DNA of 64,000 nucleotides from Molanna angustata (GCA_963576475.1 OY754970.1:41748647-41812646), one strand, 5' to 3'. Positions 10,605 to 23,514 are shown, numbered from the stretch's first letter. The notes: generated from the sequence alone by a model not told the origin. Numbers and translations are program-made.

Positions 10605-11250
10605 GATAGGCAGAGAGAACCGAACACCACATTTTTCTATATTTACACATATTCATCGCCAAAATTCATGCATCGTCTCATACATATTCATCTGTTTTTC
10701 ACGATTCTTATAATTTCATCTTTCAGAATATCATTCACATGGTCGTGCCATCCTTTTCTTGGTCGCCCCGACCTCTAATTCCGTTCCTGTCAACTTTGTA
10801 TATTTTCTTCATCGGGCGTTTTCGTTATTTCTTACCAAGTGACCAAACCATTTCAATGTGTTAACTTTCATTTTATTAATGACATCTATCTTCATCTTAC
10901 ATTCTTTCATTGTGTCCTCGTTTCTTACGCTGTCATGCATCGTTCTATTACAATTTTTTGCTAACAATCTCATTTCAACTGCATTTATTCTGCTTAGTAC
11001 GACTTCTGCCACATCCAGTGTCCAGGTTTCCCCTGCATACATCTAGGTTGGCACTACAATTGCGTTATGAATGGCAACTTTGGCATCCTTTGATATGTTG
11101 CGATCGTTCATAACTTATCTAAATACTCCATTCTCTCTGTTGCCTTCCATAACTCTGCTTTCGATATCATTTTCAGGCCGTCCATTATGTTTAAACATGC
11201 TTCCCAGATAAATATACTCGTCGACCTGCTCGAGCCATTTTAATTCTATG
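10605..11250 (-). pseudogene. LINE family A relic (reverse)
   Basis: Reverse-strand frames read ETWTLDVAE, SRINAVEMR, RNEDTMKECKMK and VINKMKVNTLKWFGHL, and the rest of the C terminus follows toward 10,610. These match the better copy at 61,150-61,960. The 5' side (to 11,250) encodes a relic of the EWLEQVDEY, GRPENDIE and RNISKDAK region. Several frameshifts; no intact reverse transcriptase. Confidence 0.8.
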
Positions 11251-11254
11251 TTAA

Positions 11255-12835
11255 AAAATAAAAACATTATTTGGTTGTTTTTTTTTTTTGAAAATTTTCA
11301 TTGTTATTCTGTTGTTCTTGGTCATGACTTTTCCACCCCTATCCGGGACATGACTGTCTAGTTCGTCCCTATATTAACCGTTGCCAAGCCAACAACAGCA
11401 TCTTGCATTTATGCCAATGCGCCTCTCATTCACGTCTCGATCTAAATAGATCTTTGGTAAATGAACAGTTGGATGAATAAGTTGTGTTGGGTGAAGATGT
11501 CGGTGCGATATTATCACGGCTGCCACAATAACAATTCATTTTATCCACGGAATAAATTTGCGGTCAGAGATTCATTTTCTTGGACACGACAAACCTCTGA
11601 TGTATTTGTGGCCTTACTGACAGAGAACAAACCTTAACTTGACGTACAGGAATGAATATAGAGAAGTGTCAAGCCAATATGAGTGCATGTCATAATATTG
11701 TTATAATGTTGATGGTATGCTCTACCTTGAACACACCATCATTCATACGGTTAATGCATAATGATAGATTTATTCAAAAGTTGAGTCATTCGAATTTCGT
11801 GTCAAATTTGTAAAGACATTGTTTTGTTTTAAAGTGACCGAATCTCCTTCAGGACATTTTTTTTTACTAACTAGGCAACCCACCCAAATCAAGGGTGATT
11901 TGCGGCATTCAAGTGTCTATGAGACACAATTTATCATTTATACTTATTTGAAGAATTGGTTTAATTGCAAGGGCGATATTAAAAGGAAGAGGAACATTAA
12001 CAATAGAATCATAAATATCAAATGCAGATCTATTTGGGCAACAAAAGAACACATGATCGGGCGACTGAACATCCAATCCACATTGAAAGAAAATTAAAAA
12101 AAAAATCCATCAAAAAAATTTCAATTTTTTTATTTTTTTTTTCAATCATTAATTTCAATTTTTTAAATCCAAATTTTAATTTATTCGTTCGTTTTTTTTT
12201 CAGCAGATCCACATATAGTCTAATTGCAAGTGCTTTTTTCGTGCGTTTTTACTGTTTAAAAATATGGTTTTTGAAAAAATAATGTTTACGCAATCTCCTC
12301 GAAGTATTTTTATTTTTCTTTTGAAGTATAAAAATGACACAATATTTCATGTGGCTGACACAATATTTAAGACATCTTTATAATATACCTTTAATGACAG
12401 ATATGAAAACCTCATTGACAAGAAAGAGTAAATTATATTAATTTAGATATTCAATTATTTAGTAACATTGTATAATTATTTTCTAATAAATCACATTGTA
12501 ATAATTATCAATAAATAAACACGATATATACTTCCTATTAATTTATATACTAATGTATGTTCAATATCGATGCACATGTCAGTTATGTCCGTTGCAATGT
12601 GACAGTATTGTTGTGTATGAAACATATCTAAGCTGATACCTTTGTATTAGACTAAACACTTTATAATATTATGTTCAGAATATAACATATACATATTGAT
12701 AAAATATTATAATTACTTACTTTATAATTTATATACTGCTTATAATTTATATACTGCTTATATGATTTGTATTTGACAAGGAAACACAAATCATTTTGTA
12801 CCCAATATAATCGATTAGGAGAAAGCCAGATGGGT
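11255..12835. other. No recognisable gene
   Basis: AT-rich DNA. The 92- and 86-codon frames around 11,819-12,282 overlap in A/T homopolymer tracts and encode K/N/F-rich peptides with no motif; overlapping frames are open on both strands, which points to composition rather than coding. Confidence 0.6.
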
Positions 12836-12837
12836 AG

Positions 12838-13010
12838 AAGGCCGTGGCATAGTGGTGGTGAATATTTTGACTTTTGTGCTATTGTTCTTGGTGCGAATCC
12901 TAACAGGGAATAAATTTATTCAAAATATTTAAGTATTGCTCCGAGCTGGAAACACAGGTTGGTTCTCTCCACTTGTACAGGGAGCAAGATAATGTTGATT
13001 ATTTCAATAA
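12838..13010 (+). mobile_element. tRNA-like 'SINE2'
   Basis: GGCCGTGGCATAGTGGTGG resembles a tRNA box A and GGTGCGAATCC matches box B about 47 bp later. A body containing GAGCTGGAAACACAGG and CCACTTGTACAGGGAGCAAG follows. A reverse copy lies at about 32,990-33,090 and a tail-only copy at 10,340. The two promoter boxes with a non-tRNA body fit a SINE better than a tRNA gene. Confidence 0.6.
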
Positions 13011-13164
13011 TATTTGTGGCCAACATAAAAGTCCCTAGATAGGTACCAATAACATCAATAATGAACACTATATATCGTCTTAAATACATTTCACTCATCC
13101 CATTCCTGTTGGATAAGTACATTATTTAGTGAAAATAAAAAAATAACATGAGAGCATTTAATTC

Positions 13165-13420
13165 TTTAAAGTTTAAAATATTTTATTGCCATTTGGCAAT
13201 TCATCCATCATCCAACAAACCAGTGCTTTCATCCCAGAGAAGCTAGAACGGCAATAGAAAAAAATAAAAAAATCGCTAATGTTGTTGTTAACGAGTCCGG
13301 AACTCCGGAGATTTTGCTAATCCAATGCGTGGCCCTGTCAGTCGCTCTTATCAAGTCGTCCATGTGACAACATTCGTACGATTCTGGGCAAGACAAAATA
13401 TGGACTTACAGTTTGAGCTG
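13165..13420 (-). pseudogene. LINE 3' end with ORF C terminus (reverse)
   Basis: On the minus strand an open frame of about 48 codons reads VHILSCPESYECCHMDDLI followed by RATDRATHWISKI, resembling the His/Cys-containing C-terminal end of some LINE ORF2 proteins. It runs into an untranslated stretch with AATTGCCAAATGGCAATAA, a phrase shared with other LINE 3' ends here (42,690; 57,675). Clade is not assigned; the upstream part is missing. Confidence 0.45.
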
Positions 13421-13434
13421 TAGGCACAGGAAAC

Positions 13435-14340
13435 ATATTATTTCATGAAAAAAAATATGTTTCCTAGGTACATTAATTTTCATAGTATAAATTAACCTAA
13501 TTATCTAATTAAGTGTGTAGCAACACACAAGTCATTGAATTAACAACATAATGTAAAGCGTTATCTAAGAAAGGACACATATAGGTAACATATTAGATAT
13601 AATAAATAATCATTATACATTATTTTCTGCTTTAATATAACCGGATATTATTCTATTGATATCTCAGGAAGTTTATTCCTTTGACTGTTATGTTTATTCT
13701 TAAGTCTTTCTTTTTCTTTCTTCTTCATCTTCTAGTGTCAGGTTATTTCCCTACAAAGGTAGCGACTCGAAACAGCTCCTAGTATGTCCTGTCCCCGTCC
13801 ATTCTCTTATATTGAGGAACCATGGGAATTTCTTCATGTCCTCGCGCCGTTTCCCATCGATTTCGGTCTCGATCAGATGCAGTAGTTCATATTTATCTCA
13901 TCCTAGTACCTACAGGTCTCAGGTATAACAAATTTTTTTGAATATAGGTACATTATACATTCGGAGAGCATTCTATCAAATCAATTCTAGCAACGAATGC
14001 GCATGACAGACAAGTCTTTCATTATTTTTAACCAATTTATGTCAAACTTATTTGCTAGTATTAATTTGTTCTCGTTTTTAATTGACTCCCAAAAGGGGTG
14101 AGGTTATGAATTCGAGATATTTCTTTTTTAAATGTATGTTTGTTGATCGAGGACTTTTATATCCTGACAAGTATACATCGTTTAATAAACCTACACTGAA
14201 CTAAACTTTTTTTATAAGTAATAAAGGTATACCTATTTATGACAGTACTGTTTGGCTTTATGCACAAAACCAGATGTTTTGTAGTCACTATTATTCGGTT
14301 AATGTTATCATGAAATTTTGTTACAGTAACAAAAAAAAAT
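13435..14340. other. No recognisable gene
   Basis: AT-rich, with CTTCTTCATCTTC pyrimidine stretches near 13,720. No coding motif, RNA gene or clear repeat boundary seen. Confidence 0.55.
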
Positions 14341-14344
14341 TCAA

Positions 14345-14525
14345 TGTATGTTCGTCTCTTGTTCAAGCTTCTTATTTTTCCTTTTTTCGACCTGTACCTT
14401 TGGTTCTATTCCTATCGAACTTGTGTATTTTCTTCGTCAGGCGTTTTCACTAATTCTCCCATATGGGCAAACCATCTCGTCATGTTCACTTTCATTCCAT
14501 CAACGACTTCTTTTTTTTCTTAACC
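14345..14525 (-). pseudogene. LINE family A fragment (reverse)
   Basis: CTTGTTCAAGCTTCTTATTTTTCC, then CGAACTTGTGTATTTTCTTCGTCAGGCGTTTT, aligns with the reverse complement of the family A C-terminal coding region at 61,650-61,830. Frame is lost. It is one of at least five copies in the window. Confidence 0.65.
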
Positions 14526-14549
14526 TAACCTAACATGGTCCGTTTATAA

Positions 14550-15110
14550 ATTCTTTTTTACTCCTCACTAACCCAAGGGGATGTAATGGGGGAGTTATGT
14601 TTTCACAATTTTTAAGGCTATTTTTTTATTGCAGATTATCAACTAGTGTCATGCTGAGATTGTATTCTGAAAGTTTCATCACAATGTATCTGTGTGTGTG
14701 TGTGCTATGTGCTGTGTGCTATTTTACTTTATCGATTATAGACTTAATTACTTATTCCAAATTTTGCAAATGTATATCTGATACTAGCTTAGACCCCATT
14801 AGATTTTGAAGGATATCTTAATAGTGCTTCTCAATTTTTTTAAATGTCAAATATTTGAAAGTGACCCAAAGCTCAAAAACTTAAAATTTGAAATTTTTAT
14901 TTTCAAATTGGTAAAAAGACACACCACTTACATAAAATGGCATTAAATAGTTATCAAGTTTTCGTAATAAAATATTTAAATAAAAAATAATTTTACGAAC
15001 TCATTTCATAAAAATGCTGAATATTTTCCATGCAAAATTTGAATACTTTATAGAATGACTTGTTAGTGAGAAGCTTAGCGTTGGCCACAACTCACTTGTT
15101 TTTGCATGCA
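14550..15110 (+). repeat. Interspersed repeat 'family B', copy 2
   Basis: Aligns with 695-1,230 across AAGGGGATGTAATGGGGGAG, GATTATCAACTAG, CATGCTGAGATTGTATTCTGAAAG, a short TG run and GCTTAGACCCC, ending with GTTGGCCACAACTCAC. It is immediately followed by a reverse-oriented family S repeat. Confidence 0.7.
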
Positions 15111-15111
15111 T

Positions 15112-15400
15112 ACATACATACACACCATCACGGTACCTATATCCGAAAATGAAAGGTAACCAGCGACAGGTGTGCATTATCTTATAAAAGGAAGCAAGAC
15201 AAGTGCGTGTTTGCCCTCACACTAGTCTCGCCTCGCCTAAAAGTCAGCATCCAAAATCGACGGTGTAGGTACCTCATTGCTGAACTTTTTGAGATGTTAT
15301 TTTTCCCGTTGTGTTTTCGATTACCCGACTCTTACGAGACACTCGAAAACGATGATAATATAAGTGGAAGTACTATTTAAAGCCGGTATCCCATTTTATT
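15112..15400 (-). mobile_element. 'Family S' short retroelement (reverse)
   Basis: On the minus strand it reads ACCGGCTTTAAATAGTACTTCCAC, GTTTTCGAGTGTCTCGTAAGAG, TCGGGTAATCGAAAACACAAC, later ACACCTGTCGCTGGTTACC, and ends CGTGATGGTGTGTATGTATGTATG. Forward copies lie at 20,905, 31,105, 44,015 and 55,095. The CGTGATGG plus TATG-type end equals that of LINE family A. No protein is encoded. Confidence 0.75.
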
Positions 15401-15916
15401 TATACAAAATATATAATAGGAATTAAATAATTATTACAATAGGTAGAGTTCAGAGAGATACAGGAGACAATTATTGATTTCCCACACCACTGTCCGAATA
15501 TCGAATTTCACTCAACTGGTCGTATTCATGTTGAAGCGGAAGTGCTTTAAAATATTCAGTCGGAATTGTTTTGTCCCAAAATGAAGGTGATTTATACATT
15601 TGACATACCATCATTTATTTATTTATCGATTTGGTTGTTGTTAATTTAACGATTTTTTTTATCCCCCCCCCATCCCATATCCGGTACAGATTTCAAAAAC
15701 GGCGACCCAAAAAAGATTGCAAAGTCTTCTTTTCAAATACAATCAACTAATCAATGGGAATTACTAAGAGATGACATTACATACAAATATTTAAGAAAAA
15801 AATAAAATCATGAAAAAATTATATTTAATTTAAAAATAATTAAGAAATAACTAAAAAAAGCATTTATCAAAAATTCTTGAATTATTTTCCCTCTGCGTCT
15901 TTAATTCCCTTATTGT

Positions 15917-16425
15917 TATGATCGGTCTGTTTGTAGTTTTGATATGATCAATATGTTTATAATATTGTTTAGATCAATCTATTTCTAGTTTTGCTATGAT
16001 CAATCTGTATGTTTATAATTTTATAATTTTGCTATGATCAATATGTATGTTTATAATTTTGTTGTGATCAATCTGTCTATAGTTTTGCTATGATCAATAT
16101 GTTAATAATTTTGTTATGTTCAATCTGTTTTTAGTTTTGCTATGATCAATCTGTTAATAATTTTGCTATGATCAATATGTTTAAAATTTTGTTGTGATCA
16201 ATCTGTCTATAGTTTTGCTATGATCAATATGTTTATAATTTTGTTATAATCAATCTGTTTCTAGTTTTGTTATGATCAATCTGTTTATAATTTTCCTATG
16301 ATCAATATGTTTATAATTTTGTTATGATCAATCTGTCTATAGTTTTGCTACGATCAGTTTGTTTATAATTTTGCTATGATCATCTGTTTATAATTTTGTT
16401 ATAATCAAACTGTTTGTAATTTCAT
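15917..16425 (+). repeat. 26-bp minisatellite, ~19 copies
   Basis: The unit is approximately TTTTGCTATGATCAATCTGT plus TTATAA. Most copies contain the palindrome TGATCA. Units alternate CTGT/ATGT and TATAA/TATAG forms. It is non-coding and moderately diverged. Confidence 0.9.
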
Positions 16426-16544
16426 GTTCTTTATTTTCTTCAGCACATATTAGTGTACCAAATTTATTTGAGGTTCCACGATGCGTGGGTTGGCTGTAAG
16501 AGATTTCCTTATGACAATAAACCCACCTTTTGCACATAAATTGA

Positions 16545-16640
16545 ATAACATAAATGGTGAATCACTGACTTAGAATAGTGCTTCCTCTCTTTTCTATTAT
16601 CATTGTTCGAGGGTGTCCGAGATACAGTTCGTAGATCTTA
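16545..16640 (+). mobile_element. 'Family S' 5' fragment
   Basis: GAATAGTGCTTCCTCTCTTTTCTATTATCATTGTTCGAGGGTGTCC matches the first third of family S copies (compare 31,128 and 55,127). The rest is absent. Confidence 0.6.
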
Positions 16641-17645
16641 TTTGATTATGATTCTTCTACATATACGGTGCCCCTTTTTCTTCGTCCCTATTGAGTTATA
16701 CAGTTTATCAAAAAAATATCATTGACTTCGGCCAGGGAAAAATTCCACTGTTGCGTATAGTATATTCGATTTTAATAATATTGATATCTTTATTTAGCAC
16801 TTTAAGAGAATATTTAATATAAATATAATCCCAGTATAAATTTTTCTTTGATATTTATTCATCTCCCACTCAACCCAAGAATCGTCTTAAAATTATTATT
16901 TGTATGTCCAAATCCACGTCCATCAGAATATAAATATAATATTGTCGATATCCTTTTTTAAAAGTTAATATAGTTTTGACATGTGTCCAGTATGAAATAA
17001 GTGGATTTTCGTGGTTGTGTGTCACATTAAATCATATATCCTATTATATATATTTCAGAAGCAGCCAATCTCCTTAGACACATCAAAGAATTCTATTTTT
17101 ATTGGTTCATATTACAGACTAATAATTGAGAGAAGATTTTTTCAGCGACATAAACCCATATTGTCTTCAAAAATTGAATTTTGCGTTGAATTTCGATAAA
17201 CTGATAATTTAGTGACGTTTTTTTTATTAAAAAAAAATACTGACAGATATATCGAATATTTTTTTTTATATAATATATATTTTTTTAAAAAGAATGTGTC
17301 CTTGTAAAAAGTGCATATTATACATCCTCATACATTCCCTAAATTAACCATGAATGCTCATGCTATTGATGAACATGTGAACAATATCGGTCGAGGCATC
17401 TAGGGTAGGGTTCGAACTTTCCATTACTTTATTACTAAGCAGTGCAATAAGCCCGCTCTCCCTTATAGAATCTCACAACATAAATAATAATATGAACCTA
17501 CATCATGCGTTAAATATCCTCTGAAGTTCATTAATTAATGTTAAATATTCATCCATACATTAATATTGTTTACCATAAAAAAAACTTTTTTTGAATCGCT
17601 TTGAGATAAATAAAATTGGAGATAAATAGATTTTCATAAAAAATA
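16641..17645. other. No recognisable gene
   Basis: AT-rich. Around 17,398-17,470 GGTTCGAACTTTCC and GCAATAAGCCCGC resemble SINE or LINE 3' phrases but are too short to place. No supported ORF. Confidence 0.5.
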
Positions 17646-17818
17646 TTTTTTTCATATAAAAATGTATTTTTCATATATAAATGTATTTTTCATATAAAAA
17701 TGTATTTTTCATATAAAAACGTATTTTTCATATAAAAAAATTATTTCATATAAAAATGTATTGATCTTATAAAAAAATAGTTTTCATATAAAAATGTATT
17801 TTCAGATAAATATGTATC
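17646..17818 (+). repeat. 19-bp minisatellite, ~9 copies
   Basis: The unit is TTTTTCATATAAAAATGTA with variants; CATATA words recur at 18-19 bp intervals from 17,653. Very AT-rich and non-coding. Confidence 0.85.
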
Positions 17819-18866
17819 TCACAAAAAAAAATATTTATCATAACAACACATAGTGTAATATTATTATCCTGTAAACTTTAAAATGTACCCGTTCTTTATA
17901 CGGGGCGGTGTCAGTTGCTTTACAATAGTAACGTGTTGTCAGTTTGTCATTATTAATGTCCCATGTTCATTTTTATGGTTGTGTATAATATTTATTGGCG
18001 AAGAATGTACATCAGCATCATCACAAGTTAGTTTGATGAAGTAACGGACACGGTCGTAAAATGGCGAGATAATTACATCAAAGATCACAGATGATTGCAT
18101 TTTCAACAAAAGCTGATATAGATATTACTATCGTCGTCATCATATTTCAATAGCTGATGTCGCCAATAAAACTGGATAAAAATTACATTTTATTGGATTT
18201 TACACCCGTCATGGTAGAGAATCGTTAATGGCCAGTATTTTATAACGACGCACGTTCTACTTAGTTTCGATCTGTAACGAATCAACATTACGACATTCTT
18301 TTACCGGAAATCTCGCTTCTCTGGGGTATAGATTCAAGTTTTTTAAGAGATTATTATCGTTTGTTATAATTATTTTTTAATTTTTACGTCTTGGTTTGAT
18401 ATCCTACCTAGGTTTTCTTATAATTCATTTACAAACAATTTTTGTATCACAAATCACTAATTTAATTAAGGACAATATAATTTCAGAATCAAATTTAATA
18501 TAAAAGTAGTATTTATATAATAATATAAATTTAAGAATAGGTAGGGCCTAAATACCATCTTGTAAAAGCCTTTAAAAAATATTTTCAAACCAAACTTGTT
18601 TTTTTTTCTTTGTAAACAAACCACTTACAAGAAAGAGATATAGGTATTCAAAATATTGAATACCTATACATATAATACGCATAGAACACGTTTGTTGGTT
18701 GGATATTCCAGCAAATAACTTGAGAATTTTTTTCGTGGAAAGGTAATTTGCACATAACCACACAAGTAAAAAAAAAGAATTTGCGTTTTGCGAAGCTAAT
18801 TTAATTTCTCGAGTAATAAAGAAACATAAAATCACTCTGCTTTCAGTTGCGATACGCTTTTTAAAG
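17819..18866. other. No recognisable gene
   Basis: The 123-codon reverse frame at 18,572-18,943 begins inside the adjacent 61-bp array and has no recognisable domain; I do not support it as a gene. No other feature seen. Confidence 0.55.
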
Positions 18867-19597
18867 TCACAACTAGTCGCAATCTTATATGGAAAGGAAA
18901 TTATCTTGTAGGGACATACATACTTACCCACAACTAGTCGCAATCTTATATGGAAAGGAAATTATCTTGTAGGGACATACATACTTACCCACCACTAGTC
19001 GCAATCTTATATGGAAAGGAAATTATCTTGTAGGGACATACATACTTACCCACAACTAGTCGCAATCTTATATGGAAAGGGAATTATCTTGTAGGGACAT
19101 ACATACTTACCCACAACTAATCGCAATCTTATATGGAAAGGAAATTATCTTGTAGGGACATACATACTTACCCACAACTAGTCGCAATCTTATATGGAAA
19201 GGAAATTATCTTGTAGGGACATACATACTTACCCACAACTAGTCGCAATCTTATATGGAAAGGGAATTATCTTGTAGGGACATACATACTTACCCACAAC
19301 TAGTCGCAATCTTATATGGAAAGGGAATTATCTTGTAGGGACATACATACTTACCCACAACTAGTCGCAATCTTATATGGAAAGGGAATTATCTTGTAGG
19401 GACATACATACTTACCCACAACTAGTCGCAATCTTATATGGAAAGGGAATTATCTTGTAGGGACATACATACTTACCCACAACTAGTCGCAATCTTATAT
19501 GGAAAGGATATTATCTTGTAGGGACATACATACTTACCCACAACTAGTCGCAATCTTATATGAAAAGGAAATTATCTTGTAGGGACGTACATACTTA
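18867..19597 (+). repeat. 61-bp satellite-like tandem array, 12 copies
   Basis: The phrase AACTAGTCGCAATC starts at 18,871, 18,932 and every 61 bp thereafter through 19,542. Copies differ by only one or two bases, for example GGAAATT versus GGGAATT. The unit contains TATATGGAAAGG, TTATCTTGTAGGGACATACA and TACTTACCCA. Such homogeneity implies recent expansion or conversion. No frame stays open through it. Confidence 0.95.
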
Positions 19598-19599
19598 GT

Positions 19600-20904
19600 C
19601 AATCCATGGTTGATATCAGTCCTGTCGGATTTATTAATAAAAGATTCACGATGTTTTTCTAATTGCGATACATTAACAAATTCGTACACATATTATTTCA
19701 AATCCTGATATTTTTTTTAGTCCCGCAGGTCATGCGGATCCCGCAAAAATCATGCGTCACGCGTTTGCGGGATTGCATTTTCCTAGTCAATATAATTGAA
19801 ATAAAATCTATAATTTCATGCATTGAAAAGATCAAATGCATTTCAAATTTATATATCTATCTAAAATAAATATAAATACTCTACCGCCATTAAGAAATTT
19901 TGACGGAATCTCGAGTTCACTTCCTGGTATAGGAAATATGATTTTTTTCTTATCTAGGTTGTAAGCACCCGATAGTAGAAAGATATTAACAACAAACTAT
20001 CCTTTTACACGTGTGAAGTATTACGAAGTGTTGACAATGCAACATACTACACAATTTCACAACAAAACAGTAGTTAAAAAAGAAAATTGAAGCAAAAATT
20101 AAGACAATCGAAAAAAAATGAGATAATATATATCGTGCGAGTTATTTCAATGTTGATGTTACGAAATATTTTTCTGTTTTTAATTGGGAATGGCGTGACT
20201 TAATATTTGGTATCTCTTACCATCTCACAACTCTAATCTATCGAATATCTAGTATAGTACAATACCTATCTTGAAACAGTAGGTAATCATTTAACTAAAC
20301 TGCCAATTATACAATTAAAACATTTCATCAATTGGTTTGTTATGAATTTAATGTATATACCAACCAACTCGTATATCGAATAAATCCTAAAGTTCAAGAA
20401 CCGCCACACGACGCATCCAAATAAAACTGTTTTTACATTCAAATGACTAATAAATAAAATAAGATGAAATCAAGTGAAGAGTCAAGATCAAAAAACAAGA
20501 AACATGAAAAAGGCAGCAAAGCATAATTACAAGAAAAAATCCACAGATAAATCATAAATAAATTACATATATATTTTATTTATATATTTTGTGTATAGTA
20601 CTCAATTAATATTGAAATGTTTGTGGCGTTTTGTGGAACAAACCTTCCACGATTGTTCGATAAACGCACTCGACTTCATATACCCCCTCAGAACCGTACG
20701 TGTCGCGTCGTTTGACCTTCCACAGTGCTATGTTTGAAATATCAATGTATTTAATATTGTAACTTTTTGCATTGAAATAAGATTTTAGAACATTTATTTG
20801 CTAAAACATGTAATAAATTTGAACACGCATAAAAAACCTTCTGAATTCATATGTAAGAGATTAAAGCAAGTAAATACCTCTAAATGTTTTTAAATTTTGC
20901 ATTT
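19600..20904. other. No recognisable gene
   Basis: AT-rich. A GC-richer patch near 19,720-19,770 (CCCGCAGGTCATGCGGATCCCGC) contains internal direct repeats of CATGCG/CCCGCA. No coding or RNA gene seen. Confidence 0.5.
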
Positions 20905-21190
20905 TTTTGTGAGGCGCTGGCTACAAATAGTGCTTCAACTCTTTATCGTTTATTTCTATCATCATTTTCGAGTGTCCCATAAGAGCCGGGAACATCTCAC
21001 ATAGTTCAGCAATTAGGTTCACCACCCATTCTGAAAGTAGTGCCCTTTTTGGTGAGATGAGACTATTGTGCGGGAATGTGTCGTGCTTCCATTTATAAGG
21101 TAATCCACACCCAGACACCCCTCGCTGGTTACCACACATTGTGGAATAGAGCCGTGATTGTAAGAATGTATACTTTGTGTGGAAAATAGT
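20905..21190 (+). mobile_element. 'Family S' short retroelement
   Basis: Contains AAATAGTGCTTCAACTC, TTTTCGAGTGTCCCATAAGAGC, ACATCTCACATAGTTCAGCAAT, GGTGAGATGAGACTA, TTATAAGGTAAT, CTCGCTGGTTACC and the end CATTGTGGAATAGAGCCGTGATTG. It is one of the longest copies. Open frames inside it are short and not conserved between copies, so a protein is unlikely. Confidence 0.75.
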
Positions 21191-21419
21191 GTTTTTGTAC
21201 CCATAAAAGGACCAAGATTAAACGATTTCCTCCGCCATCACCATCCAATTTTTTGATTAATGTGTGACTAATATCAATAGAGAGAAAAATTCCATACTTT
21301 CCAGACCAAATGAATACTTATATGTTTTATTGAAAAAAAAATCGTTTTGATCAATATAATACTTATCGGATAAATAACCATAAATTGATCTAAAGGTCAA
21401 CGAAGAATAAATAAACTAA

Positions 21420-21645
21420 AAACCATCACGCCATGTCCCTAAAGGGATATGCATAGAGAATCAAACGCCACATTTTTCTATCCTGGCTTGCAACCGTCGC
21501 CTCATCAACATTCATACATGTTCGTCTGTTGTTCAAGCTTCTTATATTTCCCTCTTTCTAGATTTCACTTAGACTGCTCCGACCTCTCATTCCATTTCTG
21601 TCCGCATTGTATATTTTCTTCGTCAGATTCAAATTTAGTGAATAT
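21420..21645 (-). pseudogene. LINE family A 3' end (reverse)
   Basis: CCATCACGCCATGTCCCTAA is the reverse complement of the family A terminus (stop codon region and CGTGATGG end). The coding part for the YPVRDMA-type C terminus and upstream residues follows, with frameshifts. Truncated at its 5' side near 21,645. Confidence 0.75.
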
Positions 21646-21739
21646 TATCAGAGATTTCTTTGGAAATTGTCGGCAATCCTATTCCTGTCCTTTCAATTAG
21701 ATTTAATATGGTGTTACAAAAGATATTTCCTATACAAAA

Positions 21740-21845
21740 TATATATTTGGGAAACACTGGTTAGTTGGAAGAAATTGCCATGCGGCAATAAACTCGCCAC
21801 TTGCTCAGGGAGCAAAGAAGTGTTCATTATTATTATATTTTAAGA
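21740..21845 (+). mobile_element. SINE2/LINE tail fragment
   Basis: TGGAAGAAATTGCCATGCGGCAATAAACTCGCCACTTGCTCAGGGAGCAA and a TTATTATTATATTTT end. The CCACTTG..CAGGGAGCAA part matches SINE2 at 12,977, and the GGCAATAA part matches several LINE 3' ends. Confidence 0.5.
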
Positions 21846-23514
21846 CCTTACAACCTAGAAAAAACCTTGGTGATAGAAATTTAATAAGATTGCTTCAAAT
21901 TCACTCTGATTGAACCAATGGAAGCCCCCGGTCACTTACAAAAAATTAACTACCCACTAAGGAAGGTGCTATTGTTTTCAGCTCCACACACATAAAGAGG
22001 CAATTTATTCCATTTTCTAAGATTGCTCACTGAAACATCTTACGTAGTAAGCTACTTCATTGATTCAGTCCATCTCATTTAAGGAATTGGTACTCTGTAA
22101 TCCGGACGACCTATGAATTAGTTATTGATTCTAATGCTTTGCCAGGTTTATCGAAGCATTGAACACTATCAGCAAATGAGCCTTTTACTCAAATCTTAAT
22201 AACCTGCATTTCAAGAAATATACCTAGTTTATTTAGAAAAAAAATTGACATCGATTTTCTGTTCCATAAATTAGCCTTGCCGCTGCACTAATCTGTAATC
22301 TATGAAACTTGTACACCCAAATGTACATACCGTTGTAGTTGAATAAGCGAAAAAATTTTAGGTTCTTTTAGTTGAATAAATCATAAACTGAACGTTTTGA
22401 CAACCAAGAAAACCAGGCCTGGATCCATCATAGGTTCAAAAGGTGCAGCATAGGCTCAAAAACTTACAATAGTAGATATCTATGAAATAATTGTTTTGTA
22501 AGTAAATAATAACTCTCGGTCATTAGCCTATTTAGAAAGAAAGCAGCATAGCAGATGAAAAATGGAGTATTTCAATTAGTCTCTGCCATTCTAGGTAGGT
22601 AAATTTTCGATTATAGTAATGATATTTTCGAAGATAGATTAATTTATTCGAATACCAATATCACATCGTCACCCCAACAACATCATTTTATAGAGTAAAT
22701 ATTGTGATATCCTTGCCTTGCATTCAATATAATACTGTTTTTTGAGGTTTTTGAACCAAATTAATATCCGATAGTTCGAAACAAATGTGGTTCGAGATAT
22801 TCTTAAGGAAATCATTGCTGACCTAAAATGGTGCTGACATCAGATCATATCAAAACTAGGCATTATACTTATATAATAAAGTTTTAAGAAATAAAATTGA
22901 TTCGCATGAATTACTATAAATAATTTATTTATAGAGTAAAACATTTATTCTCTAATAACAATTCACAAAATATGAACCTTTTCATACAAAATTATTCTAA
23001 CTGTCGAAGTAAATACAATACTCTCTAAAACATATTTTAAATCATCATGCATGTCTTTTATTTCCTAATAATGAATGAAGGTTAATATTATTTGAGAAAT
23101 AGTGTATGATATTACTCGTTGTTTTATTATTTGATTTGCCAATTAGAGGTCACAATACAAACATTCAATCACGGGTTAGTTGAAATATATATTACGTTTT
23201 ATGCATCGTGCAACTATTTAAATATCATATTTAATTATACAAACAGCTGATATTGATCGGTGTGAACAAACAGTAAATACCTTTATCCTTCATATTATAT
23301 TAGTATGGAAGTCCTGCTCATTGTTTCAGACAATTTGTTTTGTATATCATCAGCTGAAGAGGGATTATGTTCTGCTAAATGTGATGACCAAACATTCGTT
23401 TAGCCAAATTCTTTCAGTTCCATTGGACAGTTCCTTGTTTACAAGCGAAATCGAAATAAAAATAAATAGTAGGTAACTATTATGCTTTAGTAGAAATGGA
23501 ATTTCTTATTTGAT
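21846..23514. other. No recognisable gene
   Basis: I see no supported coding region, RNA gene or repeat boundary in this AT-rich stretch. Confidence 0.6.

Noticed and set aside
15660..15690. Poly-C and poly-T run as a structured element
   Set aside because: A short homopolymer junction without matching arms or repeats.
18572..18943. 123-codon reverse frame as a gene
   Set aside because: It begins inside the 61-bp array, has no recognisable domain, and shows AT-driven composition.
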